Assembly: GCA_023213395.1 (NCBI GenBank)
Contig: CM041465.1
Span: 112,041,741-112,105,740 of the forward strand
Direction: 5' to 3'
Origin: Cycas panzhihuaensis
Taxonomy: Eukaryota; Cycadophyta
Length of the DNA stretch: 64,000 nt
The notes beneath the pieces were generated by a model. The model worked only from the letters and a program-made list of their open reading frames with translations. It was not told where the DNA came from and made no database searches. Numbering within the stretch: position 1 is the first letter of the stretch; each line of letters begins with the position of its first letter. The position numbers were made by a program, and so were the translations under genes. Below are positions 34,009-46,640 of the stretch, piece after piece.

Positions 34009-35103
34009 ATGCCACTAGATCCTATTGCCCTAGCTAACTTTAAAGTTAAGGATAACATAATCTTATCCTTCCTCCACTTGGTCATAGAAGACCAAGTAGA
34101 TTCAAGCATAGAAACAACCAAAACCTCTCATAAAGCATGGGCCATCCTTTGTATTCTCTATGAGGAGAAATATGAGTTAAGGTTTTTGACTCTTAAAGCA
34201 CATCTTTTTGTAATCTCATTTACAAACAATATTACAACCCATTTAGTTGAAGTAAAGACCATTAGAAATCAATTAATAATACTAGGAGAAACTCATTTAA
34301 ACTATGATTTTATATCTAGTATCCTGAATATTCTCATAATTGAGTACAATAACTTTATTTCTAAACTTCATAATAACTATACCAAAATAGATTTTATGAC
34401 CCTTAAGGGGCTCCTATTAAGAGAAGAGAACATTCTTAATTGATTAGGGCTAACATCTATGTCTAAATCAGCCCCTGCATTTTTAACCCAAAATTTAGAG
34501 AGGGGCAAGATTGCATAATAGCTAACTCAGTAACCTAATTAACTTCAAAGTCTTGCTCAATAATTAGATTCCTTAAACATCTCTCAAAATCCAAATTGGC
34601 TACCAACTCAATAGTAACAACATAAGTTGGCACTTTCTCCAATCAAAGTCAATAGCCTTAGCATTCCTAGTAATCACCACAACCTCAAATAAAAAATAAT
34701 CAATAAAGTAGAACCAATTTCACCTGCTTATACTATGGGAAAATTGGTCACCTTACTATTGAATGTAGGACATATTAGGTTGATCTACAAATATTGTGAA
34801 ATCAATGGATCCAACCTTCTTGGCCTAGCTTCCAACAAGCAACCCTATATTATTAATAAGCAACCCTATTTTATCCATAAGGAGCACCTAACTTTCAATA
34901 AGGTAGATAAATCTATCAATAATAAGGATAAAGTTATCAATAAGGAGGACCGTGCCTTCCATAAGGAGCCCCTTATCTATAACAAGGAGGCCCCATTCAA
35001 CAATAAAGTGCCCCCTACTTCCAATAAGGAGGCCCTTTCCATCTATAAGGAGGGCTATCATTTCAATAACCATGCCAATTTTATCAATAGAATTAGACCC
35101 TAA
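34009..35103 (+). pseudogene. gag: Copia gag
   Basis: The first 144 codons (34009-34443) follow UBN2/Retrotran_gag_2: IALANFKVKDNIILSFLHLV, then SHKAWAILCILYEEKYELRF, then LTLKAHLFVISF and the NYDFISSILNIL segment. Gag packages element RNA. After a stop the frame is unclear until about 34735, where a decayed CCHC-like stretch (GHIRLIYKYCEI) precedes a repetitive Asn-Lys-Glu-rich tail. Several stops sit at positions normally holding Gln or Trp. Family confident, boundaries approximate. Confidence 0.78.
34840..35065 (+). repeat. Coding minisatellite in the gag tail
   Basis: Imperfect 24-27-bp units built on AATAAGGAG-GCCCC encode a repeated NKE-x5 pattern (INKQPY, IHKEHL, INKEDR, YNKEAP, SNKEAL, IYKEGY). 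Confidence 0.8.
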
Positions 35104-35234
35104 GACCCAATCAAAGTCAAAGACAACATAATATATAGCAATTCCCACCTAGGAATCAAAGGAACCCTAACACTCAACAAGTAAGCCATGTGGTAGACAC
35201 CTAAGACACCTCCTCATAAAACCTATTCTTTGTA

Positions 35235-35705
35235 GTATTATAATCCCAACATGGTAACAACTCATAGCTTCTTAACTTAAGTACCACTTGCCATGTGACT
35301 GTCTTAGAAAAGATGTTGGAAGAGACATATCCAATAAGCACACAAATAGTTATAGTTGGTGATAAGTTGACATGTGATATGACCAAAATTAGAAGGGCCC
35401 TAATTGCATTGAAAGATTCTAATATTTGGCACCATATTAATAATTTATTTGTAGTTTTGGGTATGAAAGTAAATTTGCTTTTAGTCATCCAAATCAATGA
35501 GCAGAACTTAGATGTCCTCTTTAGTCAGCGCATTTGCACCATCACAAACCATGCAACTAGACAAATTATAGCATTATGTAATGAAGAAAATGGATTATAC
35601 AGGCTTAATGGTGTCCCTCTAGCCACCAACCCACCATTAGAATCCTACTTAGTATCCCAAAATATATAGATTGATAAAAGGAAAGATGTCATCATGGAAG
35701 AATAT
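35235..35705 (+). pseudogene. Copia protease
   Basis: The segment STTCHVT (near 35280-35300) aligns with the copia active-site surroundings GATCHVT; the catalytic Asp itself is not readable. Downstream, MTKIRRALIALKDSNIWHHI and FSQRICTITNHATRQIIA fill the place of the protease C-terminus and pre-integrase region, and NGLYRLNGVP resembles the copia GLY-L segment that precedes the integrase zinc finger. The enzyme would process the polyprotein. Non-functional. Confidence 0.6.
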
Positions 35706-36644
35706 CCTTCTATCTAAGAACCAGGTGAATGCTCATATTCAATTAAACCATCTACTTCTAATAGTTCCAAAGACTAGTTATGGCATCAATGCCTAGGTTA
35801 GTTGAATATGTAGAGTTTGAACCTCATGTCATAGCTTCATATGATACATGGCTTATCTAAGATCAAGAGATAAAATAGCATTTGCGAGGCATGTCTTGTG
35901 GGAAAGCAATAAAGAGAAAATTTTCCATCTAAGAATGCATGGAGAGCTTCCCAACTATTAGAGTTAGTCCACTCAAATATTTATGGGCCCATGTTAATTT
36001 AATCACTTAATTCTAGCCTACATTTCATGACATTTATAGATGATTATTCTAGGAAAGTGTGGGTTTACTTTCTGATAAATAAGTACCAAGCCCTAGATAA
36101 ATTCAAAGAGTTTAAAGCTAAGGTAGAAATTAAGAGTGGCATGTCCATCAAGACACTTAGATTTGATAATGGTGGGGAATATATTTCTAATTAATTCATT
36201 AATTTTTGAAAAGAACATGGTATCAAATGTTAATTTATAGCACCTCACATACCATAAGAAAATAACATAGCTAAGAGGATGAACCAAACTTTGGTGAATA
36301 AAGGAAAAGCCATGCTAAGTGTTGCCAACCTCACCACTAGATTTTAGGCTGATACAATTATGATTGTGGCATACCTAACCAATATGACTCCCAATGTGGT
36401 AGTTAATAATATCACTCCTAAGAAAGTTTGGTTAGGCCTTAAACCAATTATTGTACACTTGAAAATATTTATATGCACAATATATAGACTTGTCCTTAAG
36501 GAGAATAGAAAGAAGCTTGATGATAAAATCCTTAAGTACATCTTCCTTGGCTACGTACCTAGTTGCAAAGCCTACAAGGGGTTTGACATTGTTGGGAACC
36601 AAACATACATAACTCGGGATGTTATCTTTGTAAAGGATACATAG
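35706..36644 (+). pseudogene. Copia integrase
   Basis: Zinc-finger remnants are followed by the core: LVHSNIYGPM (first Asp read as Asn), FIDDYSRKVWVYFL, LRFDNGGEY with the second Asp (near 36160-36185), then APHIP-stop-ENN and MNQTLVNKGKAML with the Glu region. The C-terminus shows TPKKVWLGLKP, LDDKILKYIFLGYVPSCKAY and the TYITRDVIF motif, all classic copia. Stops sit at former Gln, Trp and Arg codons. Integrase precedes RT, which places the element in Ty1/copia. Confidence 0.85.
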
Positions 36645-36879
36645 GATCTAAATTCATCTCAAATTTTGTTTGTAGTAGTAAATGAAGTTGATGCACTTCA
36701 AGTACCTCTTAGAGAAATTCTAGAGCTGCCAATACCAGCCTCCTCGTACATACTAGGTCCTTCATCAATTCTAGTAACCTTAACTTCTATAATAGAAGAA
36801 AGCATAATTATACCACCTATTTCAGTTGATGACTTTTAGGTGGAAGCCACTAGTATTTAACCACCTCCTATGTGGGTTT

Positions 36880-37960
36880 AACAATTATAAAAAGATGCTC
36901 CTCTTTTTCCCATAACTACCAAAAGTCCATCAAAGATAAGACACTCTACCAATTTTTCCCTAATGGCACATATTATAGAAACCCTTAAGTCTTCCACATT
37001 TGAGGAGGCAGTCAAAGACCAAACATGGAAAATAACCATGGATGAAGAGATGAACTCCATCCTCAAAAATGAAACTTGGGAGCTAATAGAATCGCTATTT
37101 AGAAAAAAAGTAATTGATTGTAAATGTCTATATAAAACAAAATTCCATGTAGATGACACCATTAAGCATAACAAAGCTTGTCTTATAGAAAAAGGTTTCA
37201 AATAATAAGAATAGGTAGACTATGATAAGACATTTGCACTAATGGCCAACATGAACATATTCCATTTGCTAATATCACTAGTAGCTAATTCAATTAGCTA
37301 GTCTACCAAATAGATGTAAAAGAGTGCTTTCTTTAATGGAGAGCTCACCAAAGAGGTTTTTTTGAAGCAACCTCTTAGTTATATTATTCTAAGACAAGAG
37401 CACTTAGTTTATAAACTCAAGAAATCCCTATATGAACTAAAGTAGACACCATATACTTGGTATATAAATATTGATGCCTTTCTCACTTAGCATAGATTCA
37501 ATCATTTACCCTTTAACCTAGACCTATACATTTGGATTAGAGATAACTTGATCACCATTATTGGATGATCTAGCAATCACCATTGTTTCTTCATTATTTC
37601 TTTGGAATTGAAGTTTGGTAAGAACTAGGCCACATCTTCCTATATCAAACAAAATATGCCAATGAGCTCTTACAAAGATTTAGGATGATAGATTGTAAGT
37701 CAACACCAATTCCTATAGGAATAGAAATCAAGATAAACCTAGATAAGCAAGGGAAGTTGTTTGATCCCATATTATACTAATAGTTAATTGAGAGTCTCAT
37801 CTATCTCATCCTCACTCAATCAGACATCTCTTATGTAATTAAGATCTATTTTAGGTATGTGTCAAAGACCAAAGTATCCCACTAGAAAGTAGCAACCAGT
37901 ATCCTTAAATACATTTATAATACATATTAGTTTGGACTTGATTATAACCAAACTGAGTCT
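36880..37960 (+). pseudogene. Copia reverse transcriptase
   Basis: The N-terminal motif TFEEAVKDQTWKITMDEEMN and NETWELIE (37000-37090) is standard for copia RT. YDKTFALMANMNIFHLLISL, the KSAFFNGELTKEVFLKQPL segment (near 37325-37375) and VYKLKKSLYELK follow. At the catalytic box the frame reads IRDNLITIIG where YVDDLIITG is expected, so at least one catalytic Asp is lost. About ten nonsense changes are scattered through it. Confidence 0.85.
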
Positions 37961-38458
37961 TCTATCATGAAAGGACATACTAATGCTAATTGGGTAGGTT
38001 TCTAAGACACTTACCATTCAACTTTAAGATATTATTTTGATATGAACTTAATTACAATCTCTTAGAGCTATAAGAAGTAGCCAAATGTTACTCTTTCCTC
38101 AACCAAAGTTGAATATAAAGTAGCTATTCATGCCATTACAAAGTTAATTTAGCTTAGAAGGATTCTTGTAAAGCTTGGACTTCAACAAAATGCACCTACC
38201 ACTCTTTACTATGATAATAAGAGTGTATTGAAGAGGATGAAGAATCTGGTCTTCCATACTAGAACCAATCGTATTAAGGTTCATCATCACTTCATCTATA
38301 AATATGTCCAAAACAAAGAAGTCAATATTGTCTATTGGCCAACTAAGGACCAGGTTATAGACATCTTCACCAAATCGCTTAATAAATCTAAGTTTGAATG
38401 GTTTGAACATGACCTTGATATCAAATGTAATGAAGTTATTATTAAGGAAGGGTGTTAA
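37961..38458 (+). pseudogene. Copia RNase H
   Basis: Starts in the HANWVG segment. Then LSSTKVEYKVAIHAITKLI (near 38095-38150), TTLYYDNKSVLKRMKN (catalytic Asp near 38210) and NRIKVHHHFIYKYVQNKEVN follow, ending with PTKDQVIDIFTKSLNKSKF. The order and motifs are typical of the copia C-terminus. The last 76 codons (38228-38458) are open; earlier parts carry TAG/TAA stops. The frame ends in the polypurine tract AAGGAAGGG (38444-38452), which abuts the 3' LTR. Confidence 0.86.
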
Positions 38459-38843
38459 GACTAATAATGTCACCTTCATTACCATGTATTATGCATGTAC
38501 TTATGTATATTTGTGTAATATTAGGTAATCCTAATTTGTAATTTAATCATATTATGTAAATGTGATAGGTTTGCTACTTATGTTGATATATTGGCCAATT
38601 ATATTATTATAAACCTTGGTGGATTGCCTATGTATTGGGCATTTTCCCTATTGTTTGTACATTGGATTATTGTTAATACAAAAGCTTTATTAGATTAGAG
38701 CCTCATGGAGTGACAAGTTTATCCATGAACATTTGCCCATCTCAGTTCTACTCTTGCATGATTAAATATTTCATTATTTTAGTAGTTTTATATTGTATTT
38801 TTTCAAATGCACATAACATTTAGATCTTGGAAGAGTTTTCATA
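38453..38843 (+). repeat. 3' LTR of the complete copia element
   Basis: Starts TGTTAAGACTAAT directly after the polypurine tract AAGGAAGGG and ends TTTTCATA (final CA changed to TA). Followed after its last base by the target duplication GAAAT. Confidence 0.9.
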
Positions 38844-39599
38844 GAAATAAGGTAAGTACCTTGAAATAGAGCTATGAAGCAATAGTTTTATCCTCTTTTG
38901 ACGACCATTTTAGAATGAAACCAATTGATCAACTAAGTAATAACATTTGATATTTAAATAATTATATTTAAAAGAAAAATCTAAAAGTAACATTGAAAAC
39001 ATATAAAAATTTTAATAGCATTTATACCACATATGAAGTTTTTTTATAGTAAATAAATGTCATAAGTTTGCCAAAACTATATGGAAGAGAGTAGAGATAC
39101 TCAACTAGTCAAAAGATACCTTTCTTACTATTTATCTCTCCACAATGAAATTACTTAATTTAGTTGAACCTTTATTGGGACCAACTTCCTTGTAGATTAT
39201 GAATAAGAATAAGAAAAGGGGTAAAAAGTGATTTGGCTAGATGGAAGTCAATATTGTAGATTGAAACTAGTTCAATCACATAAAATAAGCCCTTTTAGTA
39301 CTTCCAATAATGAGAGATAAAATGGAGGTCAAAACTAGTTTGATCTCGAATTCATGTCACTCAATGAACGAAAGAAACAAATAAACCTTAATAAAAAATA
39401 ATAGAAGTTATAATGAATTTTTTTTCTTATTCCTTTTTTAAATTGAGCAAAAGGAAACTACTATAATTGGTAAAATAAATATTAGATTTCAACAAGGAGT
39501 CTTCAAACCTTATGAAAATAAGCATAATATACCTCAAATCGATGTTATGCTCTTTTTCAACATGTTATAAAAGGAACTCTAAGCATAATGAAAATGAGA

Positions 39600-41650
39600 G
39601 ACTTGATAACAATAGAAATAGGAGAGGAGATTATACCCAAAGAACTAGTGGAAACTAAGAGAAGAGGACCTAATAAGTGCATGGAGGGGTGAATCTGAGA
39701 AATAAGAAATAATTGAGACAAATATGGACTCTTAATCTTTCCAGTAGACTATATAAACTTCCAAGAAGATGACTTCCAATCCACTTCAATTAGTAATAGA
39801 TCACTAACTAGGAGTATTGGTAAGAGAGATGTTACAGATCTCTCCTTGTGAACCATAATTGTGGGTTACAAACATCTTTAAAGTTGGATAAAGGTTTCAT
39901 TCCTTAAATAAGCTTGTTCTAAACATTTTTCTTTTTCCCATTAACCACACTCCATGAAATCATAATATTAAGTAAATTAATTCTTTTCTAGTCTAGCTTC
40001 CAAACTAGGGATCTAGTTCAACAAATCCTCAATTTTGTGTTTAGAATAGATTTAGCTAACCCTCCTAAATATTTATTGGTAATGATCCTAGTAAACTATG
40101 AGTTTAATTTTAAGACCATGTGCCATATTATCTTAGCCCCAAATAATCAAAGGATATGGGAGATTAGCCTCATATCTAAACCTTTAAGCTCCTTTGATTT
40201 ACAAATTTGCTCCTATTTGACAAGATAAAATCTCTTTTTGGGTAATAATTAGAGGGATGAGTCTTATTAACAACATGTAAATTAAGGTGGATATAAGGAC
40301 TACTTTCATCAAAACCATGTTTCTAGTGTATGAGAAACCTCAGAATAACTAGGACTAAAGTTTTTGCTTAATTTGATCTAGCACTAACTTCCAATATGTT
40401 GATCCCTATATTCTTAATCTAATAGGGATACTAATGTATATAAAGTAGTTATCTCTTTTTCTCACCTAGAAGCCAAAGACCTAGTTCAAAATTTGCATAA
40501 ATATATTAGAATAATTAAGTGTTATGAGCTTAGGTTTATTGGAGTTTATCTAAAGCTAAGATGTTATATAAAATTAGTCTATAATTACTTTAATTCTTCT
40601 TGCTTTACAAGCAAAGGTATAATTAAGATCAGGTTATCATCAATAAACTAAGTATGAGTGATGCTTTCTATAAATGAGAATATAATTTCCCTACTTATCA
40701 CTTACTGATTATGCACTCCAAATAATGAACTACTCAATGCTTTTGCCATTGATACATATAAGACTGGAAAGAGGGGACATCCTTACCTAATACTCATTGA
40801 GGATCTAAAGAACTCTAGAGGGGTCCCATTTACTAGAACTATATATGAGGGGGTACTCAGACACCGTTCTACCTAGTGTATCTATTCTTCATGAAATCCT
40901 AGCCTGATTAAGATTCTTGAAAAAAAATCACCAATGGAGCCAATCAAAAGTATCAGTTAAATCAAGCTTAATTGTCATTAGTTTCCTCCACAAGGCTTAG
41001 CCTAAATGAATTACCTCCTTTATTATAATGACCTAATCAAGAATATACTTGCCCTTCATAGCTCCTCCATATTTATTTGATACGATATAAGATAATATTT
41101 CCTAAAGTGTAATAACCATAATTTTAAAATTTATTTTATAATAATTATTATATAGAGATATATGTTTGAATATTTTTAAATTGGAAGATCATTTCTCTTT
41201 TAGGATCAAGACTATGTGACTTGCATTTAAGGTTGTTAACATCTTGCTAAATTTTCTTAACTCATCAACCATTTGAAGTAGATCCTCCTTTATAATGTCC
41301 TAGGTTGCTTGATACAAGTTAGCCTGTAAACCATTCGAGTTAGGGAATTTATCTAGGTGTAATTCAACTTAGGGAATTTATCTAGGTGTAAGCTAAAACC
41401 ACTCAATGCAACTCTTCTAAAGTGACTAGTTTAGTAAGATATACACTTACTTCTAGAGTTACCATATTGGGTATGCCATTAAATACCTCATCATATTCAT
41501 CCTTTCAATTTACTTGATATTCTTTTAGTATGATGGAAAAGTGGTCTCTTACTAATTCACAAAGATTTTCTTCTATGTGTGTAATAGTTCCCTTTATAGA
41601 CTCTAGTTTTACTATTCTATTCTTTATTTGGGAAGCTTTTCATAAAGTTT
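39600..41650 (-). pseudogene. L1-like LINE reverse transcriptase fragment
   Basis: Read downward from about 41390 on the minus strand: NSNGLQANLYQAT, DIIKEDLLQMVDE, LNASHIVLILKEK, FKHISLYNNYYKI and KGKYILDQVIIIKEVIH. Then KLDLTDTFDWLHW, RLGFHEE, GCPLS (near 40765) and FIDDN, the decayed FADD box (near 40650), in L1 order. This matches plant L1 ORF2 RT: KAPGPDG, WDIIK-DL, LIPK, FRPISL, KLD-KAFD, RQGCPLS, FADD. The endonuclease should lie above 41650 but is absent, so the copy is 5'-truncated or broken; below 39900 the thumb region is barely readable. A 27-bp tandem duplication occurs at about 41343-41396. Confidence 0.75.
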
Positions 41651-41771
41651 TTATATTTTAATTTAACTTAGAGCAATTAGAATGTAAGTGTTGCTACAAT
41701 GTTATTCTCCTTCTCCATTGTTTCTAATCATGTGATTTAAAGCGCTCCATCCTATCTGATAGTAGGTGGAT

Positions 41772-42107
41772 TGTTCCTTCTCAGAAATCTAGACTTGTAG
41801 GTGCAAAAATTAGCAAAAAGTGAAGCCAAAATAATGTAAGTGCACAAGCAGATCACAGATAATGAATCACCAAAATGAGTATCAAAGTACTTTCTCTTTC
41901 AAGATACCATACTCGACAACATTACAAGTGATTTAACCCTTTAAATACACAAGTAAGGGTCTTCATCCTTATGATTCTATTGGTGGCCCTAGCATCCTTC
42001 CATCTTATTGGATGGCTTAGCAGTCCATACACATCTTAATAAACACCTTAATCCTTACTTGCTAGTGGCTCCTACTCGCTAATGCTAAGGAAAGGTGGGG
42101 TTATGTT
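41772..42107 (-). repeat. 3' LTR of the chromovirus
   Basis: Aligns closely with 47949-48251 (for example CAGAAATCTAGACTTG and GGGTCTTCATCCTTATGATT in both). The inner edge is set by the polypurine tract, read AGAGGGGGGG on the minus strand (about 42113-42122). The exact first base is uncertain by a few positions. Confidence 0.82.
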
Positions 42108-42124
42108 ACGGGTCCCCCCCTCTA

Positions 42125-43420
42125 AGACGCTAAGTCCTTACAGCGTTGGAAATGAGGATTTTGCTGGATGAACTCATCAGATTCCCAAGTAGCTTCATTT
42201 TCATCGTAACTGACCCACTATACCAAGCATTCAAAAATAGTATGATTCTGGAGGCAGCACTAGCGATTGGTAAGGATTTTATGAGGAGGAATTATAAGAG
42301 TTTGCTCTTCAGAGAGAATGGGTAAGGTTGTGTAGGGTGTAACTTTAGCGCCAAGGTATTTTTTTAGGTAGGACACATGGAAAACATTATGGATATTAGT
42401 ATTTGAGGGGAGTTCAAGGGTGTAAGGAACTTCACTAATTTTGTGCAGGATCTTATAAGGGCCATAGTAGTGGTGGCTTAGTTTATGCCCTTGATGTGAC
42501 TTAAGGGATTATTGCTTATAATTTTGGAGGCAAAGGTATACTAGATCTCCAATATCAAAGGATTGATCGGATCGGTGGTGGTCTACGAGTTGCTTCATTT
42601 AATTTCACATGGTGGCTAAATTCTGTCGAAGGGCATGCAAGAATTGATCCATTTCTTGAAGCTTTTATTGCACAGAAGTTGTTCAAAAGTTTGTGGTTAG
42701 GGTATGGTGGCAAGGTGGGTGGTAGCCATAAAGAGCCAAAAAAGGGGACATACCAATGGTAGAATGATGGGAAGAGTTATACCAATACTTGGCCAGGGCA
42801 AGCCATGAGGTCCACTTAGCTTGGTATTTTGAGGCAAAGCAATGCAGATAAGTTTCTAAAGTTTTGTTTAGAACCTTGGATTAGCCATCTGTTTGTGGGT
42901 GGTAGGCAGAACTCATGTTAAATAAGGTTCCAACAGCCTTAAAGAGTTCTTACAAAAAGGAGCTAGTAAACTTAGGGTATCAGTTGCAAACGATAGATGA
43001 TGGGAAGCCATGAAGGCGAAATATAAATTGCACATACAAGTCAATGAGATAGGAGGATGAATATGAGGTGTGCACCAGGAGAAAGTGTGAGTACTTGGTT
43101 AATCGATCAATGACTACTCAAATGGAGTCAAACCCGGCAGATGGAGGTAGGCCCATGATGAAGTCCATGGCAATATCTTTCCACTTACCTTGAGGAATAT
43201 TTAATGGTTGGAGAAGGCCAGGGAGAGGTTTGGTCTCTACTTTATTTCGCTGGAAGGTGTCGCATTCTAATACGAAGGTGAATATAATGGTCTTCATATG
43301 GGGCCAAAAGAAATCTGTGCAAATTTGTTGATAAGTCTTATGAAAGCCAGAGTGGCCACCGAGGGGGGATGAGTGGTATTTTGTTAGGATTTTAGGGATG
43401 AATGAGGAGGAGGGATGGAC
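42125..43420 (-). pseudogene. Chromovirus integrase with chromodomain
   Basis: From about 43400 downward: the H2C2 finger segment GGHSGFHKTY; then VVIDRLTKYSHFLLV, a decayed second-Asp region, and AYHPQTDG-stop-SKVLNKTLETYL with the Glu region replaced. Further down are the WYNSSHHSTIGMSPFLALYG segment, the GPY/F motif YYGPYKILHKI and NVFHVSYLKKYLG. The chromodomain lies near 42220-42140: ECLV-stop-WVSYDENEATWE. In chromoviruses that domain targets integration to modified histone tails. Multiple stops; dead. Confidence 0.85.
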
Positions 43421-43649
43421 AAAGATACAATTATGGTAGAGGAGGTGATTGTTAAAGGTTGGTCAACCTTTATGGGTGAGAAACTTTTTTTTCCAATTAG
43501 GATAGTCTGGATGGGCTTGGTTTTCAATGCATAGTTCATTAAGCCAATGTGGTTGGGGATTGCTGATGGCATCGAGGCTTGGGTTAGGAACATTATCATC
43601 AAGGTGAAGATGTGAAAGGGCATTTGCCACTTTATTATGTTTACCATTT

Positions 43650-44800
43650 TAATATACTATTGAGAAGTGAAAGACTTGTAATTGGTGAACCCACTTAGCT
43701 GGTTATTCAGACAAGACTGGTTGAGTCAATAAATTATGGAGGCTACGATGATCCGTGAGAATAGTAAACTTAGAGCCTAAGAGATATTATTTCCATTTAT
43801 CAATAGTGTGAAGAATAACCTTCATCTCTTTCTGATATGTAGAGAGATGAAGCTCGTAATCTTTTAATTTTTGGATTTCAAATGCAATGGGATGAGAGTC
43901 TTCCATTAGGATTGCACCTAAACCAAACCCTAAAGCATTGTATTCATGTTGGAAGGGTTGGTTAAAATTAGGAGTAATGAGGATTGGAGTGGAGGTCATT
44001 ACAACCTTGAGGGGAGAGAAACCAGCATCCGCTTCTAGAGACCATTAAAAATCCTCTTTACGAAGGAGGTTGGTTAATGGGATAATAAGAGCAGCATAAT
44101 TACGCACGAAGCATCAATAAAAACCAGTGAGCCCAAGGAATGCTCGTAGTTGGGTAAGAGTGGTAGGTGTTAGCCACATTGTGATGACCGATCTTTTATC
44201 AAGGTCTACACATACCCCTTCTGATGATATGATATGACCGAAATAATTGAGTTCTGATTTTCCAAACTCATACTTAGATAGTTTTGCATAGAGTTGCTGA
44301 TTTTATAATATTTGGAGAACAATTTTTAGGTGTTGGATATGGTGATCCAAGCAGGCACTATAAATAAGAATGTCATTTAAGAAAACTATGACAAACTTTC
44401 GAAGGTAGGAACCAAAGATTTTATTCATGAGAGCTTCGAAGATTTTGGGGGCATTACAAAGGCCAAAGGGCATTGCACGAAACTCAAAATGGCATGATGC
44501 ATGTGAAATGTTATCTTATGGAAATCTTGTGGGGAGATTGGGATTTGGCAGTACCCAAACTGAAGGTCTAACTTAGAAAAAATGGTTGCACCATGGATTT
44601 TGTCCAGCATGTCATCTATGCGAAGGGTGGGAAACTTATTTTTAATGGTAATCTTATTTAATTCCATATAGTCAATGCAAAGGTGAAAAGAGCCATCCTT
44701 CTTCCTAACTAAGACAATTGGGGCTACATAAGGGCTTTTAATTGGTTGGATTATGCCCATGTTAAGGAGCTCATTTATGAGTTTCTCAATTTCATTCTTT
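43650..44800 (-). pseudogene. Chromovirus reverse transcriptase and RNase H
   Basis: RT (44800-44060): MGIIQPIKSPYVAPIVLVRK, then KKDGSFHLCIDYMELNKIT (DYRxLN motif), then GATIFSKLDLQFGYCQI, then the catalytic box read VFLNDILIYS where Y-[VI]-DD is expected, so one catalytic Asp is changed to Asn. GHIISSEGV and LRAFLGLTGFY close the RT. RNase H (44000-43700): PNFNQPFQHEYNALGFGLGA, IAFEIQKLKDYELHLSTYQK, EMKVILHTIDKWK. The order is standard gypsy. Confidence 0.85.
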
Positions 44801-44899
44801 TTGAAGTATGAGTTATGGTAAGGTCGAACACTGATAGGGTCACAATTAGATTGGAGGTCAATTATATGATAGAACCCATGATCGAGAGGGGTAGTGGCA

Positions 44900-46640
44900 G
44901 GCAGAGGGGTAAAATCTTGTTCATATTGGGTAATAACATCTTGAATGCATGGATGAATTTATGGTGTGATTTGAATACTATTGAGATGGACTATATACCC
45001 TAGGTGTGATTGAAGATGGTGTTTCATACGTCCATGAGAGACCACTTGGATAGGGGGGGATTGCATTCTGTAAATTTTATGATTTTGACCCATGTGGTCC
45101 TTGAAGGTAATGAATGGACTTGTAGGTGAGTTGTCCGTACTATAGATCCCTAATGTTTGCAACCATTGAATCCCTAAGATAACATCGGATCCTCTTATTG
45201 ACAAGACATAGAAATCTGACACTAAAAGGTATGAGCTAATTTAGACTTGGAGGTTTTTAATAACACCTATACAATGGAGTTTCTGGTACCCTAGTAGAGA
45301 ACATGTGAAGCCAGTTTTTGGGACAATATATAGGTTGAGTTGTCTGGCTATCAAAATATCAATGAAGTTAAGTGACGTGCCATTGTTGATCAAGATAGAT
45401 ATTGGAGTCTTACGGAGGATGCCTCTAACTCTTAGGGGTTTAAGGCAGGAGGAGGTGGTGACAACAGATATAGATACTTTGGGGTGGGGGTCTAGTGTAG
45501 GTTCATCATGGGTTTCATCATCAGCCTCATGGTCAGAGTCAGAGTCAAAGGGATCATTAGGGGAGAGGGATGGATCGACGGAGAAAACTATATGCCGCGC
45601 TTTACAAAAGTGACATGTCTGGAAGTCCACTTTTCTACACACTACATACAAAGACTAGCCTCTAGTTGGTATTATGCTTTGGCTTGAGAAATTTGGACTC
45701 TTTTGGTGGATGTGTCATCATTCTAATGATCAGTAGATGAGCATGTGGAAACATCTTGTCATGGCCAAGGACATGTGAAGTTAGCTTAAGGATGAGAGGC
45801 ATCATCAAATCGAGGTCAAGGCCACTGGAAGTCTGACTATTGAGTGCGTGAGGACCAAGAGTTATCTCGATGAATAGTTGAGGGTCTGTCTACTGCAAAC
45901 TTAGCTTCTACTACACAAGCCCACTTGAAAGCTTCCCTAAGGGAGTAGATTACCATTATCTTTAATCCCATCTGAATACGGTCTTGGAGTCCCGCCACAT
46001 AAATATCAATTATGGTTTGTTTGTCCAAGTTTTGGCTTTATGGCACATGATTATATAAGGCTTGAAATTCATCCATGTAAGCCTCTACAGTTGAGGTTTA
46101 CTTAAGTTGAGTGAGTTGTATAAAGAAAGATTAACTCCATGTGTCTTCATATTATTCAAAAAAATAACTAGTGAAGTGGTACCATGTTTGTTGAGAAGGG
46201 TATTCTCACTTCCACGAGTTAAACCAATGGTGAACTTGACTATTTAAGTGAATGGAAGCATATAAGAGTTGGTCCTCTTCTAACATCGGGTGAGGAGTGA
46301 AGTAGGATTCTAACTTGTTAATCTAGCTTCGAGTATACTCTCTATTCACATCTGGATCAAATATAGGAATGTTGATTTTATAGTGGAAAAATGGCTATCT
46401 TGATGGAGAACCTCTTATATTGCTTCCTTGAAAAGGGGGAGGTTGGTTGCCTGTTGAGTTAGAAGTTCCTATGCTTTGGAGTTGAGGTGGAAACAACTAC
46501 TGAAGCTAATTGAGAATTTCTTACCTAGTGTCGTCTAAGTTAGATTTGGTAGGCATGCCATTGAGTTTATCATTGACCTCTATTTTGAAGTTAGATAAGT
46601 CATTGGTCAACTCAAAAATTTTCTATGTTTGAGTTTTTTC
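44900..46640 (-). pseudogene. gag: Chromovirus gag and protease
   Basis: Gag (46640-45840) reads LYASIHLNSQVHHWFNSWK, VEAYMDEFQALYNHV and NLDKQTIIDIYVAGLQDRI, the Retrotrans_gag order. A zinc finger remnant with two Cys (CHFCKARH near 45610) follows. Protease begins near 45500 with KPLRVRGILRKTPISILINN; the active site reads INNGTSLNFI where D-[ST]-G is expected. SDVILGIQWLQTLGI (45190-45140) is the conserved protease C-terminal motif. Broken by several stops and shifts. Confidence 0.8.

Larger units (their letters stand above)
31474..38843 (+). mobile_element. Complete, decayed Ty1/copia element with target duplication
   Basis: Two 391-bp LTRs of identical length flank the primer site, gag, protease, integrase, RT, RNase H and polypurine tract in copia order. 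GAAAT occurs on both sides (31469-31473 and 38844-38848). By eye the LTRs differ at roughly 65-70 of 391 positions, mostly transitions, so the insertion is old. No other element interrupts it. Confidence 0.92.
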
